From assembly GCF_016808335.1 (NCBI RefSeq), contig NC_053146.1, positions 6,859,015 through 6,923,014 on the forward strand: DNA of 64,000 nt, given 5' to 3'. Numbering within the stretch: the stretch's first letter is position 1; each line of letters starts with the position of its first letter. The position numbers and the translations under genes are program-made. Shown piece after piece: positions 44,195 to 54,874 of the stretch. The stretch comes from Panicum virgatum. Taxonomy: Eukaryota; Streptophyta; Magnoliopsida; Poales; Poaceae. The notes beneath the pieces were generated by a model. It made no database searches. It saw only the letters and a list, made by a program, of their open reading frames with translations, and was not told the DNA's origin.

Positions 44195-45688
44195 AACACG
44201 AACATACAAAAAAACCTTATTATAGGTGTAACTTATTCATTTAGCTACAATGTAAGAATGCCTGCTTATAAAGTGCATAATCCATCCATCTACATGTTAA
44301 AAGGCACTGGACAGGGTATCCCACTAAACACGCTGAATCCCCAGTATCCCACTAAATCACACAAATCATCAGAAACATCATTGTACATGTACCAACCTTG
44401 CTGAAAAGGGCCAAATGAGAGCCCGACCATGTGTTCTGATGGTGTCTGATGACAGTCTGTCCGTGAAGATAGACCCCACCTCAGCCATTCTGGGTCCAAT
44501 CCTGTAGCCACTACCTGCACCAGAAACCACCTAAATGCTCAACAAAAGACAACTAGGTAAGGATAATGAGTTATTTGGGGTAATGTCTTTCAGCATCAGT
44601 CCCAAACCCGACATCAGACTTTTGGGAAAATTACCATTTTGCTCAGAGGCTGACAGGCATTACACAATTCTTTCACACAAAACAAACCGAGCTGGATCAC
44701 CATGACACTATCCAAGGAAAAATAATGCTTGGAAAACTCCATGGAAATCCCTCTCTACTGAAGTTAAGCTAAGATACCTTGACATATATCATAAGAAGCT
44801 GATGCTTTATTGGCAAGCACTGAAGCTTGAAGAGCTGGTCAGCAAAACATATGCTATGCTAAGCAAAACAAAAAAGACACAGTTGGTCAGTTGCATCGAG
44901 CCAGATAGGTCTGGTGGTAGAAGATGCTAAGAACAGTAGGCTTAAGCACTGTTAGGTGTAATCGAAAAGTTTCATTTTACCTTGACAAAGTTGAAAAGAA
45001 ATATAAGTTATATAACCATCTCCTACAGCTGTGCTAGAAAAGACCCAAGCAATCAGTATCTGCAGGTAAGCTCTGCTCTGGTCAAAATCTCCTAGTACAA
45101 GGTTCTAGTTATTTTTCAGCGGCATAGAAGAGAAAAATTGGTGTGGAAACTAAAGATAGTATTTAATAATGTCAAACAAGGAACCCATTGTCCTCCGGAA
45201 GAAACTTGGTAGACTTTAATGTTAATGCAAGCCTTCAGTTTAAACATTTCCATCACATACATTGTAATATATAGAAGATAAATTTATTCATACAGCATAT
45301 ATAAACATACACAGGGTCAGGTTCTGTCCTCAAAACATGCACAGGTCTTAGGAAACAAAAAGTCAGTAACAACTCACTAATAATAAGGCCAGGAGAAAAG
45401 GAAGATATTATGCAAGATAATTATCATTCTGGACATACAAGGAAGCATTTGAAGCACTAATACTTAAATGTCAAATTACAAGTTCTGCAACTTGGGCTAC
45501 CACATTCATTGATGTCTAACATACATGACGCTACCACACATGAATGTTCTCAACTGCCTTGCAGTATTACTTGGACCAAAAGCATGATTACGAATACAAC
45601 CAAGAATAGGCAGAATATATCACCTAATTCTACTAGATCTAAACAAGGTTCTAGCTACTCCATAGATGGAATCATGGATGAAGCACAT
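44195..45688. other. 3' flank of F-box copy 5
   Basis: A possible isolated exon lies on the minus strand at about 44514-44400, between GGTGCAG and CAAG/GT, reading VVATGLDPEWLRWGLSSRTD. No partner exons or domain were found. The stretch 45270-45680 shares 3'-flank words with copies 2-4. Otherwise nothing was seen. Confidence 0.35.
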
Positions 45689-47049
45689 TCAGTGCTTATT
45701 TGTGAGTGCCGGTGACTCAGAGAAACATGGAACATAGGGAACGACATGCATAGCTGAAGTATCCATTTCTAAAGTTTCAATAACACTCATTAGCTTATGA
45801 TCCATTTCATATGATATTAGTTTTATGTTCCAGTCCCCAACGATGAAAACCACATTTCCATCTGGATGCATGGCGACCACACTGTAGCCATTTTTGCGGA
45901 CTGTGCGACTCTTTTTTCCAAACAGCTTCATAAAGCTCACACTGTGCTTCAAGACCCATGCTTGTGCATCATAGTCCTCAAGAACCCAGATGAACAGTTC
46001 AGCATCAGATGTTTGATTGATGTAATGCAGGCGCCCTTGGGACTGAGCAACATAACCAGGCCCCAGCCAGCTCTTCGGCCTCTTCCTCTCAGCCATTGTG
46101 GGCATTGGGATGATCTTCTGTGTCACCCCATGCACATCAACAGCAGCAATCTGATTTTGATCCTTGATTTTGAAATACAGCATGCCGTTGAGAACAGCAG
46201 ACCAGGAGGTCTGGCAAGGTATTAATCCCTGATGACGCCATCCTTCCAAATCATGTTCACCCCAGTCACTTTGGATTTGACTCCAGTCAATTTGCCTGTG
46301 AATCCACTTGCCAGTTTCAGATGAGTAGACATGAACCGATGTCCGGGATACCTCTTCCATTGTCTCCTCATCCTCTTCATCGTCGTCGTCATCATCATCA
46401 TCATCATTATAACGTAGCTGATGACGGCGACCCCAATAATCATGACCATAACCATCATTCTCTTCCTCATCATCATCCTCCACTACAAACCATCCATCTG
46501 GAACTTCATCAAGTACGTAAACTCCCACCCAAACTGGACCAGGTGGAAGTGAGAGGAGATGGACGGATCAAAAACCAAATAGTTGTACCTTGTATACACC
46601 GGAGGGCCGTACGTGGGCACCAGCTCCCATTGCTCCGGGGCAGGGTTGCACACGACATAGCTCAATAGGTCAAACGGCCATGCCTTCTGTATGTGCTCGA
46701 AGAGGAGGAGGCCGTTGCAGGAATCTGAGAAGGTGAGGGTCTCAATCCCGGGCAGTTTCGTCACGAAGGAGAGGCTAGGGTCGATTTGGAGAGACACGGA
46801 AGCCCCAGGCAGGCCGGCAAAATCGATATGACTCCCGTAGATTTCATTGTCAATGAATGTGTCAATGAAGAAGAAGCCTTGTAGGGTTTGGGGGAGCCTC
46901 TTGCGGTGGAGGGGATCTTCAATTAGATCGCGCCAGGCCTTGGCGACGCACTTGGATCGGTAGACGAACCTGGCGGGGACGCGCGCCAGGATCTCCACCA
47001 ACGAGTCCTCGGGGAGGCCGGCCAACGCGCTCCGCTTGGAGCGGTCCAT
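45689..47049 (-). pseudogene. F-box / FBA-domain protein, copy 5 (one frameshift)
   Basis: The ATG at 47049 gives MDRSKRSALAGLPEDSLVEI, and the F-box continues as ARVPARFVYRSKCVAKAWRD. The FBA blocks are DSCNGLLLFEHIQ, YVVCNPAPEQWELVPT and YLVFDPSISSHFHLVQFGW. Here an A/T run at 46531-46533 is one base short and the frame changes, continuing as GVYVLDEVPDGWFVVEDDDE. A long Asp/Glu run encoded by GAT/GAC/GAA repeats follows (46370-46475), then VHVYSSETGKWIHRQ, VLNGMLYF, AQSQGRLHYI, LFIWVLEDYD and YVPCFSESPALTNKH. The acidic run is longer than in the other copies and comes from an unstable trinucleotide repeat. With the base supplied the protein would be about 450 residues. Confidence 0.85.
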
Positions 47050-47110
47050 GCCGCCGCCGCCGCCGCCGCCGGTGGGGAGGGAGGGGGAGCAAAGCTGCGA
47101 AGCGTAGCGA

Positions 47111-47175
<65 letters not shown>
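47111..47175. repeat. Compound (TG)n(AG)n microsatellite in the copy 5 leader
   Basis: About 12 TG units pass directly into about 20 AG units, 60 bases before the copy 5 start codon (in the 5' leader on the minus strand). Such repeats vary in length. Confidence 0.9.
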
Positions 47176-47179
<4 letters not shown>

Positions 47180-47709
47180 CGCGAGGATGGGGGGAGGGGT
47201 GGTAGCTCACCTGCCGCAGGAGAGTCGGTCCGGTCGGGGTGGACGGGCGGCGCCGCCCGGTGGCTCGCGAAGAAGGAACGTACGGATACACTGGGGCAGC
47301 GCCGTTGGGGCGAGGAGCATTTATGATCTGGAGACCTTTGACGCGAAATTACAATATAGCCCCCTTCCTGTATCGAGTATTCCAATTTTTTTTTTGGAAA
47401 AGGAGATGATTAGAATTTCGAACGCCCGCCCAAACCAAATTCATAAATGGGCGAGAATTCATGTTGGCTCTTTAAAAATTCTTCTGTGTGAATTGTGGTG
47501 CTAATAGTATTTTTCTTGATACTTCTTTTTAAGCTGATTATTAGTTTTGATGTAGCGTGTCTGCGTGTAGCGAATTTTTTGTTCAAGCAAGCTCTACCGG
47601 ACCTGCAAATTCAGGCCCAAATCTGACCGGGCCGCCAACAATTTTCATTGCAAAAATAATAAATGTTTTAACATCACAACGAGCTCGATTTTTTTTTCAA
47701 GCCACAGAA
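47176..47709. other. Upstream flank of F-box copy 5
   Basis: GC-rich leader to about 47320, then AT-rich. No TATA box or element ends were assigned. Confidence 0.35.
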
Positions 47710-48612
47710 TCTATATATCTTATATAAGTGCAACCCACTAAGAGTCATTAATAGCTATTTCTCTCACATGTGGTGAAGCCACATCATCATTTTATTTCCA
47801 CCATTGGATCTGAATGAAACCCCATATCCTGGCCTTCCACAACCCACTAAGAGTTCTTACCTTTTTACTTAGTTTTATTATTGTCATATATAAGTGCAAC
47901 CCACTAAGAATCATTAATAGCTATTTCTCTCATATGTGGTGAAGCCACATCATTATTTTATTTCCACCATTGGATCTGAATGAAACCTCATATCCTGGTC
48001 TTCCACAACCCACTAAGAGTTCTTACCTTTTTTACTTGATTTTATTATTGTCATATGACGGAATTAGCAACAAAACGTCAAAAAAATAATGTATGTGCTA
48101 AGATCCCTCATTTATTTTTATCACATCCATTCCTAACATCCTATTATGCTACAGTAATGTGGATCATGATGGTGGAGAATACATAACCAATTCAAATATC
48201 TACATTTGTCCAATGAAACTATTAAACAAAAAATATTCTTTCCAATTATCAACATTTTACACAACTGTGTTGCCCACACTTAATTTTTATTTTTTTTTTG
48301 CAAAAACTTCACTTATCCAAAGAGAGTCGATGCAAAGTCCAATCTCTTGCTTCATAAAATAATGCAGACATTTCCATTTTAACATTAAAGAGTCCTTATC
48401 GTAACTATTATGGTTCCTCTTTTATCAGTTTCAGCAACTATAACTTCTTATATATACATCAACTTCAGTATTTAAGCATTTCTTATATACAACCATGTCA
48501 TATATCTCCAATGCTAAAATTACCTACAATTTCATAACTCTATCTTTTCAGCACATTGAACTTCAATATTTTTGCTCTAAAATCCCGCAGCAACGCGCGG
48601 GTATTCAACTAG
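47710..48612 (+). mobile_element. Small non-autonomous Helitron
   Basis: The 903-bp element begins TCTATATATCTTATATAAG after an A (47709) and ends CTAG before a T (48613). A hairpin CCCGC-8 nt-GCGGG (48584-48601) lies 7 bases before the terminal CTAG. TC...CTRR ends, insertion between A and T, and the subterminal hairpin are the Helitron hallmarks. Inside, a 166-bp unit is tandemly duplicated (47721-47886 and 47887-48053). There is no Rep/helicase gene. Confidence 0.88.
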
Positions 48613-48769
48613 TTGGTAAATACTCTTCGAGTCTGTTGAATATCACCTTGGAAGAAGTTCTCGAGTGGTGATCCTAGAACACTCTTTTCAAAGATGAACA
48701 CCTGGGAACACCTGGAGACTAAAAGCTCTTTGATCTTGTAGTCTACCATACAAGACCGCTTTTTCTGTA

Positions 48770-49029
48770 CTCCCTCCGTTCCAAATTATAAGTCATTCTA
48801 AGAATTTTGGAGAGTCAAACCATCTCAAAGTTTGACCAAAATTATAGAGAGAAACACAAAGATTTATGACATCAAATAAATATATTATGAAAATATAGCT
48901 AACAAATAATCTAATGATACTTAATTGATATCATAAATGTTATTATCTTATTATATAAATTTGGTCAAACTTGAAATACTTTGACTCTCCAAGATCCTTG
49001 GAATGACTTATAATTTAGAACGAAGAGAG
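48770..49029. mobile_element. Stowaway MITE
   Basis: The 260-bp element begins CTCCCTCCGTTCCAAATTAT and ends in the complement of CTCTCTTCGTTCTAAATTAT, flanked by TA (48768-48769 and 49030-49031). These are the standard Tc1/Mariner-type Stowaway ends of grasses. Confidence 0.95.
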
Positions 49030-49286
49030 TACGTCATAAACTTGCTAACATCAACGGGTACATCAAATTTGTTCAGAAAACGAAATGAAAATTCGGTTCT
49101 CAAGTTCCACACAGAGCAACACTGTTTAAGCAAGCTCGTAACAACACAACTAGAAATGCAATTGCCACTGAAATTGTATGGAGTAGTATTGGTCAAACCC
49201 AGAATATGCGTGCAATTCAGTTAAATCCCAGAGGAACAGGATGCGACTTCTGCATATAGGGTCCTTTACTCCTTTGTAATCTGTCC

Positions 49287-50602
49287 ATGACAAAACTGCT
49301 TAGGAGCCGGCGAACGCTCGCGACGGTGACGGCCCTCGCCCCCCCCCCGGTGACCTCCCCGCCCCCGGCGGCCACCCTCTCCACCGCCGATGACCACCAG
49401 GGTCCCGGCGGTACCCCCTCCGGCTGCTCCACCACCTCCGGCTCCTGGATCTACACCCCTCATCCCCACGATGCCAGATCCTCATCAAACTCGCGCCGGC
49501 GGCTCAACCCCAAGGCCACGCCCTTCTGCCCCTCCCCCGAGGCTGGCCCCTCCCGTCCATCCGAAACCTCGCCGGAGGGGATCTGCTTCAGCCTCCCGTC
49601 TGATTCGGACGAGGACGAAGAGGGTGATCTCTACTGGATCCCCCGAGCTGCTCACCTAGGGGGAAGGGGGGTCGCTGTCGATGGTCGCCGTGGCCCCCCT
49701 CCTGCTCGCGAGCCAGCCGGCTTCATGGCCGGTGCTCGCCGGTCGCTACATGACTCTGGTACCGTTGCCCGGTCGCAACCACCTCCCTTGGTGGACGAAG
49801 AAGGCTTCTGCAAGGTCGTCAGCAAGCGCCGGGCCCGGCTGGAGGCTCGCTCTCTTCGTCGACCGCCGGTGCGCCACCCGGTGCCCGCAGATCTGGTCGG
49901 CCGTTGCTTCAATTGCCTCGCCTTCGACCACGTCGCTTCCCGCTGCACTCAACCCTCCCGGTGTCTCCGCTGCGAAGAGGTCGGGCATGTTGCTAGGAAC
50001 TGCAAGCGTCCTCGCATGTCGGGACCGCTAGAGCCGCGCGGCCGCGGTCGTCCTGCTAGGAGGGTCGGCCCCTCCACCGATGCTGCTGCTGCTACATCGC
50101 ACTACCGTGGCCAGGGTCACTCTGCGGCCTCTGCCTTGACTGCGTCTTCGGGGTCTGCCTCCACTTTTCGCGCCTACTCCGGTCCGCCGCCCATTTGTGC
50201 GCCTTCTCCGGCTGGTCGCACCTCCTCGCCGGATGACGTCTGCGTCTCGCCAGATGCAGCTTCCAGCTTCTCGCGGGGATATCCTTCCCGGCGACCTGCT
50301 CTCGTTGTCCGCACCGTCCCCCGCACGGTGGAGCTGCAACAAGATGGGGACTCTCTTGCGGCCTCTGCTCTGGTCGTCCTGGTCGTCGGCACGCGCCCCT
50401 CTCTCGCTCCTCATCAGATTCGACGCTTCGTCATCGACAATTATGGAATCCCTAGCAGAAACTTCACCCTGCATCGTTACTGGCCGGAAGATTTTCTTCT
50501 GAGTTTTCGGAATCCTGATGATCTGGAACGTGTGCTTGATGCACCTCCACTACCGCGTGCGGATATTGTTTTGCCATTCCGTCGTTGGTGCAGGCTCTCT
50601 AG
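49287..50602 (+). pseudogene. CCHC zinc-knuckle (DUF4283-type) ORF, cut by an LTR
   Basis: The ATG at 49287 opens a GC-rich frame with a Pro/Ser-rich N terminus, an acidic patch (SDSDEDEEGDLYW), then DEEGFCKVVSKRRAR. Two CCHC zinc knuckles follow: CFNCLAFDHVASRC and CLRCEEVGHVARNC (residues about 209-245). The C-terminal part (RPSLAPHQIRRFVIDNYGIP, PEDFLLSFRNPDDLERVL, LPFRRWCRLSS) matches a large grass family annotated as zinc-knuckle/DUF4283 and related to the first ORF of plant L1-type LINEs. Homology stops at 50602, where the gypsy LTR begins; the last 11 codons to the stop at 50633 are LTR sequence. It probably bound nucleic acid. Whether host gene or LINE ORF1 relic cannot be told from this fragment, and no second LINE ORF is visible. 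Confidence 0.75.
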
Positions 50603-53247
50603 TATCACCCATATTTTCAAATTAGGAGTCTAAATAAATTTAATTAGGATTGTTAAAGGTGCGATAAGGTTTTATTTAATTTCTTCTTGAATTTAGAGCA
50701 TTTGTCGGGAATCAAATATATTATTTAGCCATAAAATAAATATAAGGAAAATAGGTGTGTGGATTTCATGCTGGTTTGTATCTTTATTTGCTTGTTGTTC
50801 AACTTAAATTCAAATCTTTGAGTTTGAATTTAAATTGAAAGTGTTTGAATTTTTTTGGAAAATGGAAAATCCTTTCTCTTCCTCCCCCTTTCAGCCCAGC
50901 CCATCTCTTTCTTTTTCTCTTTCACCCCGCGGCCCAGAAACTCTATCCTGCGGCCCGTTTTTCGCCTCCTGGCCCAGTCCGGCCCAGCGCCCCTCCCCTC
51001 CCTGTCTTACCGCCAGGCGGGCCCCGCCCGTCGGGACCGTCTCCCTCCCCCGACCGAGCCGGACTCGAGCTCGAGTCCGACCCGGCCGCGCGCGCCGCCG
51101 CGCCTCCCTTGGGCCCGCACGCCCAGGCACCAGGTCGCCCCTATAAAAGGAACCCGAGACCCCCCCTTGACCTTGCCAAACCCGCAGCCGCCGCCTTAGC
51201 CCTCGCTAACCCTAGCTCCCAAAGCCGCCGCCTTCGTCGAGTTCTGAGCTCGCCGCCGTGCCGCCGTTCCGCTCTGTTTTCTCGACGACATCACAGCCCC
51301 GGAGATTCTCTGTGGTGAGAGCAAGCCCTCCGACCCCTTCTCTCTTTTTTTTCTTCTCGCGCGCGTGTATTAGCTCGCCGGAGCTCCGCTCCGCCGCTCC
51401 GCTATTTGAGTTCGCGAACTCGCGAGCTCGCTAACCGTGCAACCCGCGCTCGAAAAGAGCCCCGGACGGCCGTTCTGGCCAAGTCCGGCGATGCGCCACT
51501 GCCGCAGCTTCGCCGCCGGCGCTCTGCACCGCCGCTAGCGCCGCCAGCCGCCCCGACCCGCTCGCAGTCGTTAGATCCAGACCGGACGACCCAGATTAGA
51601 TTGGATCTCAGTCAACCAAGTTAGAAATTGGTCAACTGTGGTTCTTTTGCACATAAACCCCTCTGCTTTTATATATTTGAACCCGCAGTCCTTCGCAGTT
51701 GAAAAGTATTTACAAAACAACCCCTGTTTTTATGATCTAGCCCCTGATTATAAGGTTTAATTAAGTTTTAGCCCTTAGATCTTGTTTTAGCCATAACTTT
51801 TCCGTTTTAGATCCGTTTTCGATGATCTTTACGCTCACGCGATCGTTGCAACGAGTAGTATAGTTTAGTAACCTCTTTTTGTACTGTTTATGTTGTCTGG
51901 TGTAATGTTTCTTATTGTTTGTACTTGTTTGTTTGTATGTGCGTGTGCGATGCGATAGACGATCCGCAGTTCGAGGAGCAGCAACAAGATCAAGGCTTCG
52001 GAGGACCGGACCAGCAGCAGTTTGAGGAAGGCAAGTGGACCTTTGATCATGTTTTTTGACCCATGAAATCACCAAATCTATCACATTTACTTTTATGTAC
52101 ATGCATGTGTCTATAATATGATGGGAACCGAGTTAAGGACATGCCTAGTATTGTTTATCTTATTCCTTGATCAACTTGGGTTTATTTTTCATGTTGGGTA
52201 GCTATGCTAGTCGCTTTACCTTGGTTATGGGTGGATAATGTTAATACAAATGCTATACTTGTTTACTTCATGTTCATGATGGTTTAATGTTGTTAATCAA
52301 GATCATATGTGTTAATTGGAACATGGAGAACCACCTAGGAAAACAGTGCAACCACAATACTATATGGCTCTGGTCTTGGCTAAGTAACTAGATAATCTAT
52401 ATGTCGTGCTGGGGCGTTTGATTGGTGGATTTTTCGGGTTATCGAGCTTTGAGGAGCGGGTGAAGGAAGCTTCGTCTTCTGAGGTACCGCAGAAAAAGGG
52501 ACTAGTGCGTGCATATAGTGATTCTTTGGAAATCCTCGCAGTGAATCCCTAGCCACTCACCAAAGGAAGTGTTTAAGGGCTTTGCAAACCCGGGCGACAT
52601 AGGAAACACGAGTTGTGGGTAAAGTGTACAACCTCTGCAGAGTGTAAAACTAATCGGTTAGCCGTGCTCACCATCAAGAGCGGCTTGGACCCTCACATGA
52701 TAATTGAACTTGAAGTTGATCTAAATCGATGCTCTAATTTATGGTTAATTGTTGTTTATCTTTATATATATGCTTATCTTGTGGGTTTAATGGTATATAC
52801 TTATATCAAGATAATGCTTGCTAATAAAATTTGATCAACTAAAATTGCTGAGTGCAGTTAAACCGTGTCCGCTATTCCTTGAATTAGCCTTGCATATATT
52901 ATTGTTGTTTCCCTACCACTTGTTGAGTACCAACCATAAGTGTACTCACCCTTGCATACTTGCTGCTCAGACCATAATAACAACTGTCCGGAGTTTCCAG
53001 AAGACTTCGAGGATTTCTAGGCGTATGTCTCCCAGTCATCTGCCTGTGCTGAAGAAGATTCCGCTGCTACTCTATAGATGTTTATTTATTCGCTTAAGAC
53101 AATCAGTTTTGTAATAAAGTTATTTAATACTCTCTTTATGCTTGCACTCGTTGTGATATTCACTTTATGGTTAATCATGTGTGTGTAAACTGATCCTGGT
53201 GCACATATGAGATGCATTCGGTTTGCCTTCATAAACTGGGTGTGACA
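50603..53247 (+). repeat. 5' LTR of element 1
   Basis: The right end reads TGGGTGTGACA just before the primer site. The left end TATCACCCATATTTTC is a decayed mirror of it (expected TGTCACACCCA). Length is 2645 bp. A TATA box is at 51142. The other LTR lies outside the window, so the left boundary cannot be checked by pairwise identity. Confidence 0.75.
51142..51149 (+). promoter_or_regulatory. TATA box of the element 1 LTR
   Basis: CCCTATAAAAGGAACC sits in a GC-rich promoter-like section of the LTR, placing U3 to its left and R/U5 to its right. Confidence 0.7.
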
Positions 53248-53251
53248 GAAG

Positions 53252-53269
53252 TGGTATCAGAGCAGTGTT
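53252..53269 (+). other. Primer-binding site (tRNA-iMet type)
   Basis: TGGTATCAGAGCAGTG begins four bases after the LTR end. TGGTATCAGAGC is the usual plant primer site complementary to the 3' end of initiator tRNA-Met. Confidence 0.88.
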
Positions 53270-53446
53270 GACTGTAGGACGTTAGCCTAGATAGAAATGG
53301 TCGAAAATTAAGGTCTATCTTGCTTAGTAGCCATGCTCTTTCATGCTTATTTGCTTAATCCTTATTGATAGCTTTTATCTCATCCTTGATTGCATACTTG
53401 TCATTTCTTTCAAGTATGTTCTAAAACTTTCTATCCTGTTCTTCAG

Positions 53447-54559
53447 ATGGCCAGAACCAAGCGGACTGCACGCAAGAGCACTGGAGGTCGTGCCTTCGCA
53501 TGTCGTACCGTTCCTGCACCCGCTGAGCCAGTACCCGCCCCAGTGCCTGCTCCAGTGCCAGCTCAGCCGGAGGAAGAGGTTGAGGAAGTGCCCGGGAGGG
53601 ATTACTTCTTCGACGAAGACCAAGAAGGCAACATCCGGGAAGTCGATGCGGACAGAAACATACAACCATCTCTACTGTCGTCGACGCCAGCACACGATCT
53701 AGGCCCGCCACTGGCCTATTTCGAAGCTCAGGTTCCAGCGACCGCCGTCGCTGGAGGAGGACAAGAGGAGGCACCCCTGGAGATATCAGAGGATGAAGCC
53801 CCAGTACCACCACCTGCACCTCCTGCACCAGCTGGAGGAGACCCGGAAGACCCAGAGGATCCAGAGGACCCGGACGACGAGGATGATGATGAAGATGATC
53901 AGGATGACGACCCGCCAAAAGAAAGGGCACTGTACTGCGTCTACACCTCATTCCACGAGGAGAGTCACTTTCCCCTTCTGCTTCGGGACGTGCTGGAAGA
54001 GCTTCACAAGCCCGTGGCTCCCATGTACGAGACATGGCACTATGAAGACCCTGCGCTCGGCGACTACTACGTCACTTGGGTCCACATAAGGGTGGATAAT
54101 GGGCCCCGAGGCATGATGACCGTCTCCGCACACGACTCCTCCACACCCATGGCGACCTACCGTGCCGCAGTCAGCCATGCCGCCAGGAGGGCTCTCTGGT
54201 CCCTCAATCACACCAACCGCTGAGACTTGGAGGACACAGACTATCAGCACCTTCCTCGCCGTGCTCGTGGGACAGAGTATACGGAGTTGACACTTGGAGG
54301 GGACGAGGAGACCCGTGTCAATGTCACAGTGCGGGCTCTCGCCAGAGTCGACACGGACCTAAGGAGCGTCGTCAACCAGCTAGACGACACCCAAGACCGC
54401 CTGAGAGAAGCTCATCACAGGATTCGCCAACTAGAGGCCCAGCTTGCAGGATAGGCTCCTCCACCTGTTCCAGAGGAGGAGCCTTCGCTTCCCGCCTTGT
54501 CACCCCCGCGCAAGAGGCTTCGTTTCGGCGACCGTGGTTACCAGAACCGTTTCTATTAG
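53447..54559 (+). pseudogene. Extra pre-gag ORF with histone H3-like N terminus
   Basis: The ATG at 53447 is the first in the frame after the leader and gives MARTKRTARKSTGGRA. After Met removal, which is expected before Ala, 13 of 15 residues equal the histone H3 tail, including K4, R8, K9, S10 and T11; Q5 and K14 are both Arg. A Pro/Ala linker follows, then an acidic region with DPEDPEDPED repeats and a long Asp/Glu run. A folded-looking block reads ERALYCVYTSFHEESHFPLL and AVSHAARRALWSLNHTNR. The frame meets TGA at 54221 and TAG at 54452 but continues in phase through a coiled coil (RVDTDLRSVVNQLDDTQDRL) to a basic RKRLRF and a final TAG at 54557. Full length would be about 370 codons. It precedes gag and shares its strand. 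The role is unknown; chromatin mimicry is inference. Confidence 0.75.
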
Positions 54560-54874
54560 ATGATAGGCTTAAGAGTTTAGGTTGAGTCTTGTAAAGAGTC
54601 TTTTTGTAATCGCTAGTTCGTGAACGTTTGTTTAAGTGTGTTAGTTAATCAGTGTGTTTCAATGCTTAGTTTTGTGAACACTTGTGAGTTGGCTTTTTGT
54701 AATGATTGCGATGTAATCATGGAGTGATGACCATAATTGCATCAAGATTTTAATAAAGTTAGCTAGTTAGTAAAGCTTGGGGTTATCTATTTAATTTTAT
54801 ATTGTCTCTATCTCATCCTTGCACCTATATTTTACCATGATTATTTCATGAGTCTTACTTGTCTAACCGGTCAG

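Noticed and set aside
53447..53494. Histone H3 gene or pseudogene
   Set aside because: Only the first 15 residues match. The histone fold is absent, the following sequence is Pro/Ala-rich and acidic, and the frame lies between the LTR primer site and gag of a retrotransposon.
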